A stretch of DNA of 64,000 nucleotides, taken from the NCBI GenBank assembly GCA_024811115.1, contig JAKOGH010000776.1, forward strand, positions 434,001 through 498,000, written 5' to 3'. Source of the stretch: Terana coerulea. Lineage: Eukaryota > Basidiomycota > Agaricomycetes > Polyporales > Phanerochaetaceae. Shown in pieces: positions 46,057-57,603 of this stretch. The notes beneath the pieces were generated by a model that did no database searches, was not told where the DNA came from, and was given only the letters and a program-made list of their open reading frames with translations. The position numbers and the translations under genes are program-made. Position 1 is the first letter of the stretch. Every line of letters starts with the position of its first letter.

Positions 46057-47235
46057 CTATAGCGGCGGTACCGCGACCTTCTCGAAAGGCCCGACAACGC
46101 TCTCCAGCCTCGCCCTGCTCGCCCGTCGCGCGAGTGCCTGCACAGGCGAATAGTACAGCATCGTCGTCCAGAGGAACAACCGGCTGTGCTGGCCAGCGAT
46201 CTTGTCGTAGTCGACTGTATGCGTCGTGAGTACAGATATGAGGACACTGGAGAGCAACTCACCTTGCAGAGCAGAGCGCAAGTCAAGCCACGTCTTCGTC
46301 ACGTCCGTAAGGATGGCATCCACGTTCCACCTCACCGCCTCCATCATGCACGCCGGGTCGTTCACCGTCCAGACCATGAGGCTCTTGCCCGCCGCCTTGC
46401 ACTCCTTCCGGAACTTCTCGCCGTCCGCGGTCGTGAGCGCGCCGAACCACATCGAGAACGCGTCGACGTTGTCCCAGAAATACTTGCGCGCGAGCGCCGT
46501 GTCGCCGCCGATGTACGACCGTCGGCAGTACGGGAGGTGCTCGCGGCAGTGGGGCAGGAAGGAGGGGTGCCAGAGGCCGATGAGCAGCCGCGGCGCGAGT
46601 TTGGTCTGCCACTCTTCGTGGGAAGAGATGATGGTGTTCATGAGGGAGAAGAGGTGCGCCGGGTTGTTCTGCGGCTTGACGTCGACGTTGAACTTGACGT
46701 GCATGTTCTCCGGCTGCAGGCGATGAGCACGAAGACGTATGCAGTGAAGACGAGACGTACCCTCATGAGCAGCTCAACAGCCTCTGCGAACGTCGGTATT
46801 GACTGCTCCGGCTTCTTGACCGTCCGCAGATGCTCCATACCATCCGGTCCAGACCACTTCTGCTCCCTGATCAACCCCTTGCCATTCGTCGTCCTGTCCA
46901 ACGCTGCCAGCAAGATAAGCTCAACGCTCTGGTCAAACATGAAGACAGCTCACAGGGGTCGTGGAACATGATGACAACGTCGTCTACGGAAACGTGGACG
47001 TCTGCTCATAATGGTTACGGGCTGCACGACGTGGACTGCAGTGCGCATCAAATACCACTTTCGATGCCCTCGGCGCCGTCACGCATTGCTCTTTCGAAGC
47101 TGGCGAGCGTGTTCTCGGGGAAGGCGGCGGAGGCCTGTGGGGCAAGGTGAGTGGCATGCTCTGCGCGACGTGTCAGCTGGCACTCACACCACGGTGACCC
47201 CAGCACTCGGGCAAAGTCTTCTTCGTCGACGACAT
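46057..47235 (-). CDS. Glycerophosphodiester phosphodiesterase
   Basis: GDPD-family enzyme that hydrolyses glycerophosphodiesters or a phospholipid head group. Start at 47235 (MSSTKKTLPECWGHRG). Spliced catalytic core: GHRGASAAFPENTLASFERA, RDGAEGIESDVHVSVDDVVI, MFHDP, LDRTTNGKG, SIPTFAEAVELLMR and NMHVKFNVDVKPQ. These contain the signature His-Arg, Glu-Asn and His-Asp catalytic/metal residues of the family. C-terminal part: KSLMVWTVNDPACMMEAVRW and VDAILTDVTKTWLDLRSALQ. Introns of roughly 45-60 nt are apparent near 47,107-47,190, 46,998-47,060, 46,711-46,760 and 46,214-46,262. No signal peptide was seen. A short hydrophobic stretch near the C-terminus (SRLFLWTTMLYYSP) might contact membranes, as in Pgc1-like phosphatidylglycerol phospholipases. 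Confidence 0.88.
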
Positions 47236-48203
47236 GACTCTGTGAAAATGGAAGTGCCTAACGAGGAGCAAGGAGGGTGGGAGATACGAGAGGGGGCGTC
47301 GCGAGAGCAGACCGCGGATGGTGGTGGCTTTTAAAGGCATGTAGGGGTGGTGGCTCCGGCGGTGGAACTTCGTAATAGTGACCCCTCCCGGCCCATCACT
47401 TGTCAGGATCTGGCGACGCCCTTCTCGAGTGCCTGGTTTCGGATAGGCTGCGGGAGTAAACGGGGTGCATCGAAGTCGTTCTCTTCACCTCGATTTGAAG
47501 CACAAATCAAAGAGCAGATGCACATGCGAGCTGCTGCGTCTATCTTCGTGTATAGTTGCCGAACGTGCTCGTGGCTACTGGGTGGGTTTTGCCCGGACGC
47601 TGAACCGCACATTCCGAAACTGCAATTGCAAACACACGAGCCACAGCAAAGAGGAGCTGACGACAAGCCACGTTCGCCGGCATTGCGTTTGTGCACTGCT
47701 ATAACCTATCTCCCGCACTGCGGGGCACCATTACGGCGGCGACGATCTCAGCAATGCCCGCTGCTGTTACGAAAAGGGCTTGACAACGAAAAGCCGTCGC
47801 CGAAATGCTTGCGAAGCCTCGACGGGGGCAATTGGAACGGAATGAAAATATGGGGTGGCCAGCAGGCTGCGCTCGGCAGATGTTAGGCAGAGTCTAGCCC
47901 CCTGGAATAAGCGAGTGCATAGTGATGCGACTGTCTTCATCTCTGCAGAATAGCCTTTTACCTCTTTACCGTCAATCGCTGCTCAGTCAACTGACTTGAT
48001 ACCACTATGCAATCGCTGGTCAAAAGTCCCGTGCAGCCTCCTGCACCAAAGCGCCAGCGATTGAATCTACTGGACCCCTTACAGCCGCTTTCAAGATTCC
48101 AGACCTTGCTTTACCAGGCTTTACCTTCATCGTTACAACGACCCCGCTTCCTCAGTTTGCAGATCCACAGGCCTGCCCCGAGGGCGGATCTTGCATTTAC
48201 AGC
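47236..48203. other. Divergent spacer GDPD/gephyrin, 0.97 kb
   Basis: Promoter region for two divergent genes. A TTTAAAA-type motif on the minus strand lies about 95 bases upstream of the GDPD start. A plus-strand ORF of 179 codons (47,347-47,886) is present but lacks domains, splice support and typical codon use, so it was not called. Confidence 0.45.
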
Positions 48204-50611
48204 ATGTCTAAGATACGCGTAGCAGTGCTGACGGGTGTGTATTCGCGCCGTTCAGAATGTACACGCTTGCCGTAACTGATCAGCCTTACTCCTGGAATGT
48301 AACTGCACGCAGTCAGCGACACTGCATCTGTGGACGCATCCGTAGACAAGTCTGGCCCGACCGTCAGGGAGATCGTCCAGCAGAACGACCACGAGTGCGT
48401 CGCGTACCAGATCGTACCCGACGACGAGGTAAAGATCCGCGAGACCGTGAAGGCGTGGGCAGACGAGGGTACCGCGGATTGGATCGTTACGACCGGGGGG
48501 ACAGGCTTCGGTGTGCGCGACAGAACGCCGGAGGTGCGCAGAGCTATTCTTTGCAATGTCTGTGCGAAAGCTGACCTGCTGAGCAGGCCATACGGCCGCT
48601 GTTAGAGCGCGAAGCTCCTGGTCTCGTGCATCTCCTCATCTCAAGCTCCTTGCAGAAGACCCAGTTCGCGGCCTTGGCACGTCCTGTGGCGGGCACGGTG
48701 AAGAACGCCTTGGTCGTGACTCTCCCGGGGAGCGTCAAAGCGGTGAAGGAGAGTCTAGAAGCGCTGCTGCAGGGCGGCGTGGTCAATCATGCCATTGACC
48801 TCGTCCGAGGCGGAACCGGAAAGAAAGTACACGCCGAGCTCGCAGCGTCCGCTCCGCAAGGTATCTCGAGGTCAGATAGTTCGAGCACCCAACACCATCA
48901 CCACCACCATCATCACCATGACCATGGAGGACATTCGCATAGTGCGCCTCGTGCAAGAACGACCCTATCCCATGACCCTTCCGCTCCCGGTATGTGATTA
49001 GCGTGCATACCCACATTCACTACCCCTAACGGTGATCTAGTCTCTGCTCGCCATCGGATTTCACCCTATCCCATAATCACCCTGGAAAGCGCGCTCGAGT
49101 CCATCTTCCGAGAAGTGCGCCCACTAGAGGCCCGTGAAGTACCCGTAGGAAGCCTCCTCTTTCCATGCAGCCGTCCGCTCAAGCTTTTCCTAGGTGTCCG
49201 CGAAATTACGAGGTTGCGTTCTGGCGGAGGATATTTACGCGCCGCAAGATGTGCCTGCGACGCTCACCACCAATGTCGATGGCTACGCCGTCCGGTGTAC
49301 GTCCCGCAACCTGTATATATGCGCGTCTCTAGCTGTCTGACAGGCTTCGTCTCGCAGCAAGCGACCCCGCCGGCATCTACAAAGTCTTGACGCCCCGCAC
49401 GCACGCACTAAGCACACCGGTCCCGGAAGGCCATATTTTCCGAATCAACACAGGCGCACCGCTTCCTGCGGGCACGGACGCCGTCTTGATGGTCGAAGAC
49501 ACCCGCCTGCATAGTACCGTGCCAGACACCGAGGAAGAGCTCGAAGTGGAAGCGCTCGCACAAGTGAACCAGGGAGAGAATGCCCGCAAGCCAGGGTCCG
49601 ACGTGAAGAAAGGCGATTTGGCGTTGGAGAGGGGAACAATCATTCATGCGCCTGGCGGTGAGATTGGTACGATAGCGTTTGTTGGACGGAGGACCGTAAG
49701 TTCTGCCATTGGAGTCGCGATGCGAAGCTGAGGCCTGCCGTAGGTTAAAGTGCACTTGAAGCCAGTGGTGGCTATCATGAGCACGGGGAACGAGCTGCTC
49801 GATATCCAAACGCCACAGCAGACGGAAGGAGACGGGTGGGGCGGCATATGGGATACAAATCGGCCCTCTCTGCAAGCGGCACTTGAGGGTATGGGCTTCG
49901 AGGTCGTAGATCTCGGTATAGTGCCCGATGAGTTGAGTATGTGTTGTAATAAATTCGAACCGACGGCTGATCCTTTGTAGCCTCGACAAGCACATAGATA
50001 CCCTGAAGCAGGGCCTGGAGAAGGCCGACCTCGTCCTGACAACAGGCGGAACGAGTATGGGCGCCAGCGATTTGCTAAAGCCCGTCATCGAGCGGTACCT
50101 CAATGGCACCATCCACTTCGGTCGGGTGAAAATTAAACCTGGGAAGCCCACGACGTTTGCAACTGTACCCACGGCAAAGGGCCATGTTCCGGTGTTTGCG
50201 CTCCCAGGCAACCCTGCGTCTGCGTTGGTGACGTTCCATGTGTTCGTTGTGCCGGCATTGAGAAGGCTGGGAGGATGGCCGATTGAGAGATCTCAATTTC
50301 CAAAGGTTCCGGTAAAGGTATGTGGTTGGCTGTATGCGGGGTAAACCAGGGGTTGACTGGGTTTCTGCCAGCTTCAACATGCGATGCCTTTGGACCCGCG
50401 TGTCGAATTTCATCGTGCGTCCGTACGTGCTGAAGCGGATGGCTTCAAGGCGTACAGTACCGGCGGCCAGCGATCAAGTCGGGTAGCTAGCTTGGCGGGA
50501 GCCAACGGATTGGTCGTCTTGCCCGCTCGGGCGGAAGGAGGTCCCGAAGAGCTGAAGGTTGGAGACACGGCAGAAGCTCTGCTGATCGGCGAGTTGGAGA
50601 CGCATGTGTGA
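48204..50611 (+). CDS. cnxE: Gephyrin/Cnx-type molybdenum cofactor synthase (MogA-MoeA fusion)
   Basis: Bifunctional last-step enzyme of molybdenum cofactor synthesis: adenylylation of molybdopterin (MogA part) and molybdate insertion (MoeA part). Start MSKIRVAVLT; an intron of about 87 nt leads to VSDTASVDASVDKSGP. MogA domain has WIVTTGGTGFGVRDRTPE, then after an intron AIRPLLEREAPGL and VVTLPGSVKAVKE. A linker carries nine consecutive His (48,893-48,919). MoeA domain: RISPYPIITLESALESIFRE, REVP-VSAKLRGCVLAEDIYA, TTNVDGYAV, INTGAPLPAGTDAVLMVEDT, MSTGNELLD, DTNRPSL, LTTGGTSMGASDLLKPVIE, FGRVKIKPGKPTTFA, FALPGNPASALVTF. Final exon LQHAMPLDPRVEFHRA to the stop at 50,609. At 49,981 (CC) one base seems missing after the intron (IVPDEL to LDKHIDTLKQ). 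Confidence 0.92.
48893..48919 (+). repeat. Polyhistidine-coding tract in the gephyrin linker
   Basis: CAC/CAT codons encode nine His in a row, followed by D-H-G-G-H-S-H-S. Mixed codon use argues against simple trinucleotide slippage. It is within the inter-domain linker, so it does not disturb either catalytic domain. Confidence 0.9.
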
Positions 50612-50672
50612 AAGTGAGAAGCCGGCCCAAAGAACTCAAAACTCTACAGTAGCCAAGTGAAACAATGGAAAT

Positions 50673-51457
50673 TCATTTCTTGTGTGTCTTCATGTTTGCC
50701 AGTTCCTGTAAACCGCATCAGTGAATGAATACGGCAAGGATATGGAAAGAGGATACCATAGCATCTATCTCGGCTTGTAATGCTGCCAGTTCTTCTTCCA
50801 CTTGTTCGCGCTGTCGCACCAACATCTGCATTCGCCGAGCTTCGAGTTTGTTCATGCCTGTCGTATTCACAGTAGCGCGTGAGGCCGGCTTCGTTTGCTG
50901 TGTCTCAAGCTACGAGGGTGTTAGTAAAATTTCTATTTGCCAAAATAGATCAACGGACCCTTGTACGGAGCATGGTCTCTTTCTTCGCTAGGATCTTCAG
51001 GCCCTTTTCGGCACGCGAGAGCAACTCGTTTATTTGAGGCTCGATTTCATCAGTGAGGTCGGCCTTGTACTTCCTCACGGTACCTTCATCCACAAGTAGG
51101 AAGACCTGCAATGTCATGATCGGTCAGTCGTAGCTCAGACAGGCAGAGTAGTACTCGTACGCGTTCATTGTTGAGGACTTTGGTGACGCGATGTAAGTCG
51201 TAAGTGCCTTGTCTGATAATTTCTTGTGCTTCATAGGCCTATTTCATATTAACTCTTCAGTTTTCTAGTTCTCGGAAATGTTCCCTGCTCACCTCGTCGC
51301 AGCAGTCCTCCATCGCCATCACGCATTCGCGAAGGAACGGACTGCACACCGCGTTGCTGTCTCCCCTGTATGTCTCTGCGTTGCCCACAAAAACGGACTC
51401 CCGGGGCCCTTTGTTCGGGTATAACGAGAGCCTGGACATCCTGCTCTGTCGATCCAT
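50673..51457 (-). CDS. SPC19: DASH complex subunit Spc19
   Basis: Subunit of the DASH/Dam1 ring that couples kinetochores to microtubules. Start at 51457 (MDRQSRMSRLSLYPNKG); 51475 is an in-frame alternative. Family segments: VCSPFLRECVMAMEDCCDEA, YEAQEIIRQGTYDLHRVTKV, LNNERVFLLVDEGTVRKYKA, DLTDEIEPQINELLSRAEKG and LKILAKKETMLRTRLE. The C-terminal coiled coil (LEARRMQMLVRQREQVEEEL) ends with AALQAEIDAM. A final intron (about 50,696-50,744) leads to a five-to-ten-residue tail ending KTHKK, stop at 50,673-50,675. Four short introns interrupt it. No frame break is needed. Convergent with gephyrin, divergent from NOP14. Confidence 0.85.
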
Positions 51458-51708
51458 GTTCGCCTTGAAGGTCAAAGGTGTTCAAGTTCAAGGCGCGTAA
51501 GACGCGATGCGCGACGGAGCCAGCCGTGGTTGTTTGAGTTTGTGTGCGATCAGATCAGATCGGGCTCACTTCAAGCGGGCGCTTCCTAAATTTCTGCCCT
51601 TCACGCAGACTACGTACCTGACTGCACTCTCTGGGTGTTGCGGTCCCCTCGCCCTTCTCGACGATCTAAAATATCCTCCGTTAATTCTGGCTATATCTAT
51701 CCGCAAAA

Positions 51709-54700
51709 ATGGCCAAGGGATCCCAACTTTCCCAGCTGAAGTCCGCGCTCTCGCAAGCTGGAATCGCAAAGCAGCCGCAGAATGGCAAAAGCGAAAGCGG
51801 ACAACGCTCGATGAGAAGGAGAAGGAGAGAAAGGCGGCAAAGCTACGAGAAATCCAGCAGAAGATGAACCCCTTTGATGTCAAGACTACTACGCTGAAGC
51901 ACGACGTAGGAGGACGGAAGATTGCTGGTGTCATGGGCCGACCTGCGCAAAGCAAACAGGCAGGCATCGAGCGTGTGTGTACTACAAATCAATATTTTTG
52001 TGCAACGCTGCTCACAAACTCTGCTCATTAATAGCGCAAGAAAACCCTCCTGAAGGAATACGAAGAACGCGACCGCACCGGTGGAATTGTTGACCGCCGG
52101 TTCGGTGAAAATGACCCTACCATCTCGCTTGAGGAGCGTATGCTGGAACGTTTCACGCGCGAAAGGCAACGCAGCTCGAAGGGCCCCGCATTCAATCTAG
52201 ACGACGAAGACGAGCTCACGCATTACGGACAAAGTTTGTCCAAGCTCGATGATTTCGATAATGTCGGCCTTGGGCTGGACGACGAAGAGGAAGAGGGCGG
52301 CGTAGGCCAAATAGATCCGAGAACTGTCCAGAGAAGTCATTTTGGTGGCTTTGGAGACGAGGATGAAAACGAGGACGACGATGAAGATAGTCAGGTGTGT
52401 ATATCGCTGGCTTGCGCAGAGTGATACTGACCAGCATTCAGCCCGAACGAAAGCGGTCGAAAGCAGAGATTATGGCGGAGGTCGTTGCTAAGAGCAAAGA
52501 GCATAAGGTACATAATTTACTGCCGTCCATGTTCTCGTCTTAACCGAATTTTGGTGTAGTTTGCACGACAAGCTCAGCAAGAGGAAGACCAAAGTCTCCG
52601 GCATGAACTCGACAATGAGCTTGACTCTCTGCGGTCATTACTCTTCGCTCCCGATCCATCAGCCGCGCCTAAGGATAAGGCCGAACGCGCTGAGGAGACC
52701 CCTGTCGCCCCTCTTGCGGGTGCGCTCCAGGAGAAAGAGCAGGATCAGGAGTATGACCAGTTTGTCCGCGAACTCGCCTTCGAGAAGCGCGCGAAGCCGA
52801 AGGATAGGACGAAGACCGAGGAAGAGCTGGCTCTGGAGGAGAAGGAGGCCCTTGAGCAGGCTGAGAAGAAACGGCTGCGGCGAATGCGGGGCGAAGAGGA
52901 CGATAGCGATGATGAGCAGGGAGAGAAGAAGGGAAAGAGGCGGCAGAGAGGAGGTGATGACTTGGAAGATGATTTCATGGATGAGGATGGTGATTTTGGC
53001 GGTCTCGGCGCTGGGTTGGGTGCGGGATTGGGCGAAGATGCTGAAGTGGAAGGGAAGCGAGGAGGGAGAGGACGAGGACGAGGACGGCGGCGAGGAAGAT
53101 GAAGAAAGAGGCAGCGAAGACGATGAGGAAGACGACGAGGATAGCGAAGGAGGGCTGCCGAGTGAGATGTCCGATCCTGAAGCTGAAGACGAGGGCGAGG
53201 AGGGCGACCAGGAACAGCTGGTCCCAAGCAAGGCGCGCAAAGGGAAGAAAGTTGGCACGACCACGCGCAAAAAGGAGCTGCCGTTCACTTTCCCTTGTCC
53301 TACGACACACGATGAGTTATTAGAAGTCGTAGACGAGGTGGACGACGCCGACGTGCCCACAGTGGTGAAGCGAATACGGACGCTGCATCATCCTAGCTTG
53401 GCCGACGACAACAAGTACAAGCTGCAGGTGAGTCCCAGTTCACATATACACACTGATACAACTGACAGAATCGTAGGCGTTGAGCGGTGTTCTCATTGAC
53501 CATATCCTCTACATCACCACTCCGCCTTCGCCTCGTTTCTCCCTCCTATCCTCTCTCGTCCCCCATCTATATTCCTTAACGAAGTCCTACCCCATTCAGT
53601 CCGCGGAGCATTTCGTGTCGAAGCTTGACCTGATGCAGAAGAATTTGAAGCGTGGTCTGTCGCACGGAGTGACCGACCCAGATTCGAAGACATGGCCAGG
53701 TCTACCCGAACTCTCGCTCTTGCGGGTGATTGGCCTCGTATGGCCGACCAGTGACATGAACCACGCTGTCATCTCACCAACTCGGGTACTTCTTGGCTCG
53801 TATCTTGGTTTATGCCGCGTGCGGTCATTGCAGGACCTGGCGAGCGGCCTATTCCTCTGCACTTTATTCTTACAGTATGAGGAGATGTCCAAGCGTCTCG
53901 TTCCAGAAGCCATCAACTTCCTTCAGAATTCGCTGTTACACCTCGCGCCACACAGGTTCAAGGATGAGGCGTCCATACCTGGGCCATTTCCTGCACCTGA
54001 CTTCAAGGCTGCTCACTGCGGGGGCTTATCTCTAAATCGGAAAGCGAAGAAGCTGGAACCGCGAACACCTGACCTAACAAAACTACTCAGTGACGACGCT
54101 AATGAGGAACAGTGCAAAGTTGATCTACTCAGTCTCACGCTGGATCTTCTGGGCCAGTTCGCGGACTTGTACAAGGGGCTGGAGGCTTTCATAGAGCTCT
54201 ATCACCCGATTGTAACGCTGCTCGAAGGTATCAAGTCCGACTCGCTTTCACTGTCTCTCACGGTCAGCCATTAATCCGCTCCTCGTTTTACTTGCTCACT
54301 GACATACTATATAGGCGAAGCTGGCATCTCTGCAAGACACTCTAGGCCGTTTACTGAAGTTTGCGCGACAAGCCCGCCGACCTCTTGCTCTTCAAGCGCA
54401 CAAGCCGATACCCATCCCGTCCTACATTCCCAAGTTCGAGCACACGAGCTCGAACTACCTCCGCAACCGTGACCCCGACCACGAGCGGAACGAGGCGGCG
54501 AAGGTCAAGGGGCGCAGTACAAGCAGGAGAGGAAGGGCGCCATCCGCGAGCTGCGGAAGGACGCGCGATTTTTGGCCACGGAACAGCAGAAGAAGCAGAA
54601 GGAGAAGGACCGGACGTACAACGAGAGTATGAAGCGCGTGTTTGGGTCACTGGAAGGCGAGCGGGCGGAGCAGAAGGCGATGGAGAAGGAGAAGATGCGG

Positions 54701-54848
54701 GACAAAAGCGAGCAGGGCGCAAGTAGCGACCATCCCAATATTATCAGTAGAGGTTTGGTGTCCTCCCATTCTATGCGAGTTATCCAGATTTGATTTTATT
54801 TCATCGAGAATGATTCTTGTAGGGAAAGAAGCTGAGGTCGGGACGTGA
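51709..54848 (+). CDS. NOP14: Nucleolar protein 14, SSU processome component
   Basis: Essential factor for 18S rRNA maturation and small-subunit assembly. Start MAKGSQLSQLKSALSQAG; then KMNPFDVKTTTLKHDVGGRK (family hallmark NPFE/D..), YEERDRTGGIVDRRFGENDP, LDDEDELTHYGQSLSKLDDF, PERKRSKAEIMAEVVAKSKE, LRHELDNELDSLRSLL, a long acidic tract, then FVSKLDLMQKNLKRGLSHGV, LLRVIGLVWPTSDMNHAVIS and PSYIPKFEHTSSNYLRNRDP. C-terminal basic coil KGAIRELRKDARFLATEQQ. Introns near 51,972-52,033, 52,395-52,440, 52,508-52,559, 53,427-53,476, 54,263-54,315 and 54,753-54,820. Frame breaks: AAAA at 51,787-51,790 (gives NGKKRKRTTLDEK), about 53,050-53,075 in the acidic tract, and GGGG at 54,509-54,512 (gives KGAQYKQERKGAIRE). 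Stop at 54,846. Confidence 0.9.
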
Positions 54849-55006
54849 CTGCCCGTCCGTCTCCGCTGATGGACTAGGCCAGAAAATTCTCACCATGCAT
54901 TTTCCCATGGGTGTCGGTGCCTTCGCTGCGTGGACGCGTCGCGACTCTCAACTTCACCATACGCCTCCACCGAGCCCTGTTGCCCCAGTAACAGACGTAC
55001 TCACTC

Positions 55007-55420
55007 ATGGAAATTGATTCAAACGCGAGTCTTCCACGAGAAGCACCGGAAAACACAGCTGCCGCTGGTCAAGAGCTCCTCGCGGCCGAGAGCGAGGTTG
55101 TGCAGAACTGGTCGCGCTGTTTGGGCGCTGTCGACGAACCAACATCGCTGGACGTCGCCTCTGTCCAGTTAATCCTTAACTGCGCGCACGTCTCCCATGC
55201 CGACACACGTGTGTTGACCCGAGCGGTCTTGGCCGCTGCTCTCAGGTGGAAGCGCCCTGATTTGTGGATCCAGGTGCTCAGCCAGGGCCAGACGACTGCC
55301 GAAGACGAGGTGCTCGTCGACGCTCAGCAAATGTTTGAGGCTTTATGTGTGTTTGGACTCAAACCGGTCCGGGAGAGGTGCGTCCTTGGCATATACTTGG
55401 CTGGAGCAGTACAAGTCTGA
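55007..55420 (+). CDS. Truncated plus-strand copy of the local unknown family
   Basis: Single-exon reading of 137 residues, MEIDSNASLPREAPENTAAA. Its middle and end (LILNCAHVSHADTRVLTRAV, AALRWKRPDLWIQVLSQG, FEALCVFGLKPV) match the N-terminal domain of the two large minus-strand genes (for example ATKWANLELWSKIVQFC and RHMGFELMKPV). After KPV the frame ends in VRERCVLGIY...AGAVQV, where the paralogues have an intron; a downstream open segment (LEQYKSDLCRSF) resembles their next exon. It therefore looks like a partial inverted duplicate that may or may not be expressed. Function unknown. Confidence 0.5.
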   Translation: MEIDSNASLPREAPENTAAAGQELLAAESEVVQNWSRCLGAVDEPTSLDVASVQLILNCAHVSHADTRVLTRAVLAAALRWKRPDLWIQVLSQGQTTAEDEVLVDAQQMFEALCVFGLKPVRERCVLGIYLAGAVQV

Positions 55421-55457
55421 TCTGTGTCGTTCTTTCGTGTCTCGCGGATCACTCAGC

Positions 55458-57161
55458 CTAGACAACCCCACGAAGAATGCATTGCAACATATTGTGTCGA
55501 ATGCAGAATTCGGCAGAGTCCAGAAAGTCGTCGTTGGAGCGGAGGCTGACTTTCCTTGCGTACATATGGAACATATAAGTGTAGCTGGTAGCCAAGGGCC
55601 CGGAATTGATGATGGTCTTATAACGGCCCAGTCCCGTCACGAGGTGCTTGATAACATGTCGACCCAGAGTTGCTGCTGCATTTGATAGGATGCTGGCAAA
55701 CAAAGTCAACATCTACATGAGTTTGTATTTGATATGGTAGCTGGGGTACTTACGCAGAGAACAATGCATCTAATCCATACGGCATGTCGGCGATAGTATA
55801 CAAGGGCTTCGTGGATTCAGTGAGCTCCGATGTGCGCACATTCGACAGGGCGGCAAGGATAGCCTTGCAGCTGGCGACTTGCAGCAAGACAATCGATGAT
55901 TGGCGGGCCGGAGCGGCTGGCAGTTTGGTGAGTGTCTCATGTGCAGCTCTTAGGAGTGGTATAAGGGCGCGTTCTACGCGATCGATCCTGTCATTCAGGG
56001 GGATGTCGGCCATGTCCGCGAATGCTTCGATAACCTGGTTCGCCTCGTCGGAGCACCCATTCTCGATACAGGTCACCAGAAGCATCTTAGCGGCCCCAAC
56101 ATGGTTCTTCGGGTCCGTCTTCGAAGTCCAACTGGTAGGGCGAAGGTTACATTTAACTACTTCACGTTTCAGCAGCGAGTCGACGAAGACTTCGTCGTCA
56201 CGCACTCGCACGGCGAGCACCCGTAGGTATTCACTATCCGATGTATTTACGTATAATGGTATGGCACTGTGGATATTGTCAAAATGTATTCGGAGGTTCG
56301 AAGTGTAGGTACGCACTGTTCGTTCATATACGTGAGACCCCCTTTGGTGAGACAGACGTCCATAAGCTTGTCGTAGCTGTCCTTCGCTGCGCTGCCTATG
56401 GTTTGACACAGCTGGTCGCGTTGCTGAGAAAGCCAGAGCGTTGTCTCATTGGAGAGCTTTGTGTCGTTAGATCCCTGCGGTTGGTTACCGACTGACTTCG
56501 AACCGAGTGCTAAGAGCTCATCCATAAGTCCAAGACTGGCCTAACCACGCTCTGTTGGGCGACCATGCCCTCGAGCCTGCGACCAGAATGAAGATCTGAG
56601 TGAGAAAAAATAACTTGACGATGCAATACAGTAATACTGACACTGGCTTCATGAGTTCAAAGCCCATGTGACGTATGGCCGTGGCGAGCCACCGTGAGCG
56701 CAATTTGGCAACGACACCTTGCCGGCAGCAGAACTGCACAATTTTCGACCACAGCTCCAGGTTGGCCCACTTAGTTGCCGCAACGCAGGTGGTGTGCAAG
56801 GCCAGTTTCTGTTCAGCGGCACATGTTGAGTCAAGCAGATGGCTCGTATAGGCCATCTCCAGCGCCGTCGGTGCAGCTAACATTGTTCCGTACAGATGCT
56901 TGCAGACGGCTACGAGACTATCCTTGCCCGCTTCCACTAAGTTTTTTTTATTTATAAAAAAAGCGCATATATGCACATCTGCACTTGAGTACTGCCGGTG
57001 GCTTCATGGCACTACGAACCTTGGTCTATCAGCTGCGAAAACTCGCGCGCATCCTCTTCCAAGTCCCCTTCGATATTCTGTAGATTCGTGCCATTCTTCG
57101 GAGGCTTTACATCTTCTTCTTGCTGAGCATCTTTCGTTTGTGAGCGCAGTCTCATAGACAT
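55458..57161 (-). CDS. Family member A: unknown lineage-restricted protein
   Basis: Predicted protein of about 480 residues, not recognised. Starts MSMRLRSQTKDAQQEEDVKP with an acidic disordered N-terminus ending FSQLIDQG. An intron with an A/T-only stretch (about 56,938-57,022) leads to a helical domain: LVAVCKHLYGTMLAAPTALE, CVAATKWANLELWSKIVQFC, RHMGFELMKP. A second intron precedes LEGMVAQQSVVRPVLDL-MDELLALG, where one base is missing near 56,526; family member B aligns without gap once it is added. Then LCQTIGSAAKDSYDKLMDVC, LTKGGLTYMNEQ, YLRVLAVRVRDDEVFVDSLL and KREVV. The last exon (55458-55712) is less certain because it overlaps plus-strand coding-like sequence. Composition suggests HEAT/TPR-like helices. 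Confidence 0.55.
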
Positions 57162-57603
57162 CGGTGCGCGGCCAGGGTGGTGGTGAGGGACAAACGCAGA
57201 TGGGTGACTCGGAGCCGCGCACGACGAGCGTGACAATAATGTCACGTGATACCTTATTTCCACGCCAAGTCGTAGCTCTCCCTAACCTCATAGTCCTGAC
57301 CAAGACGCACTAAAAATATGATTACACGTATATATCGTGAGGCAGAAGGAGTTAGCTTGAAAGTTGTGAAGCTGAAACTAGAGACAGGGTTAGTGTTGCC
57401 GTTCGCCCATGCGTCACAGAGCATAAGTTCGGGGTCCTGTGGCCCGGGCACTTGTACGAGACCCCGGAGATCTCTCGTTGTGGCGTGCGAAAGTAGGCAT
57501 GTAGCGTGCGGCAGTACGAATAAAACTAGCATAAATTAGAGCAACAGAGTATTCATCGTCATCGGGTCGATTACATAAGATAGCTCGATAAGCTGTAGGT
57601 TAA
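57162..57603. other. Spacer between family members A and B
   Basis: These 442 bases hold the promoter of member A and the 3' flank of member B. No gene is supported. Confidence 0.4.

Noticed and set aside
47347..47886. Plus-strand ORF of 179 codons between GDPD and gephyrin
   Set aside because: No domain, no splice-supported extension, atypical composition; more likely promoter sequence.
52659..53360. Minus-strand ORF of 233 codons opposite NOP14
   Set aside because: Ser/Leu-rich shadow of the Glu/Asp-rich NOP14 tract.
55335..55685. Plus-strand ORF of 116 codons after the truncated family copy
   Set aside because: Only a short segment resembles the paralogues and it overlaps the likely last exon of member A; not called as a separate gene.
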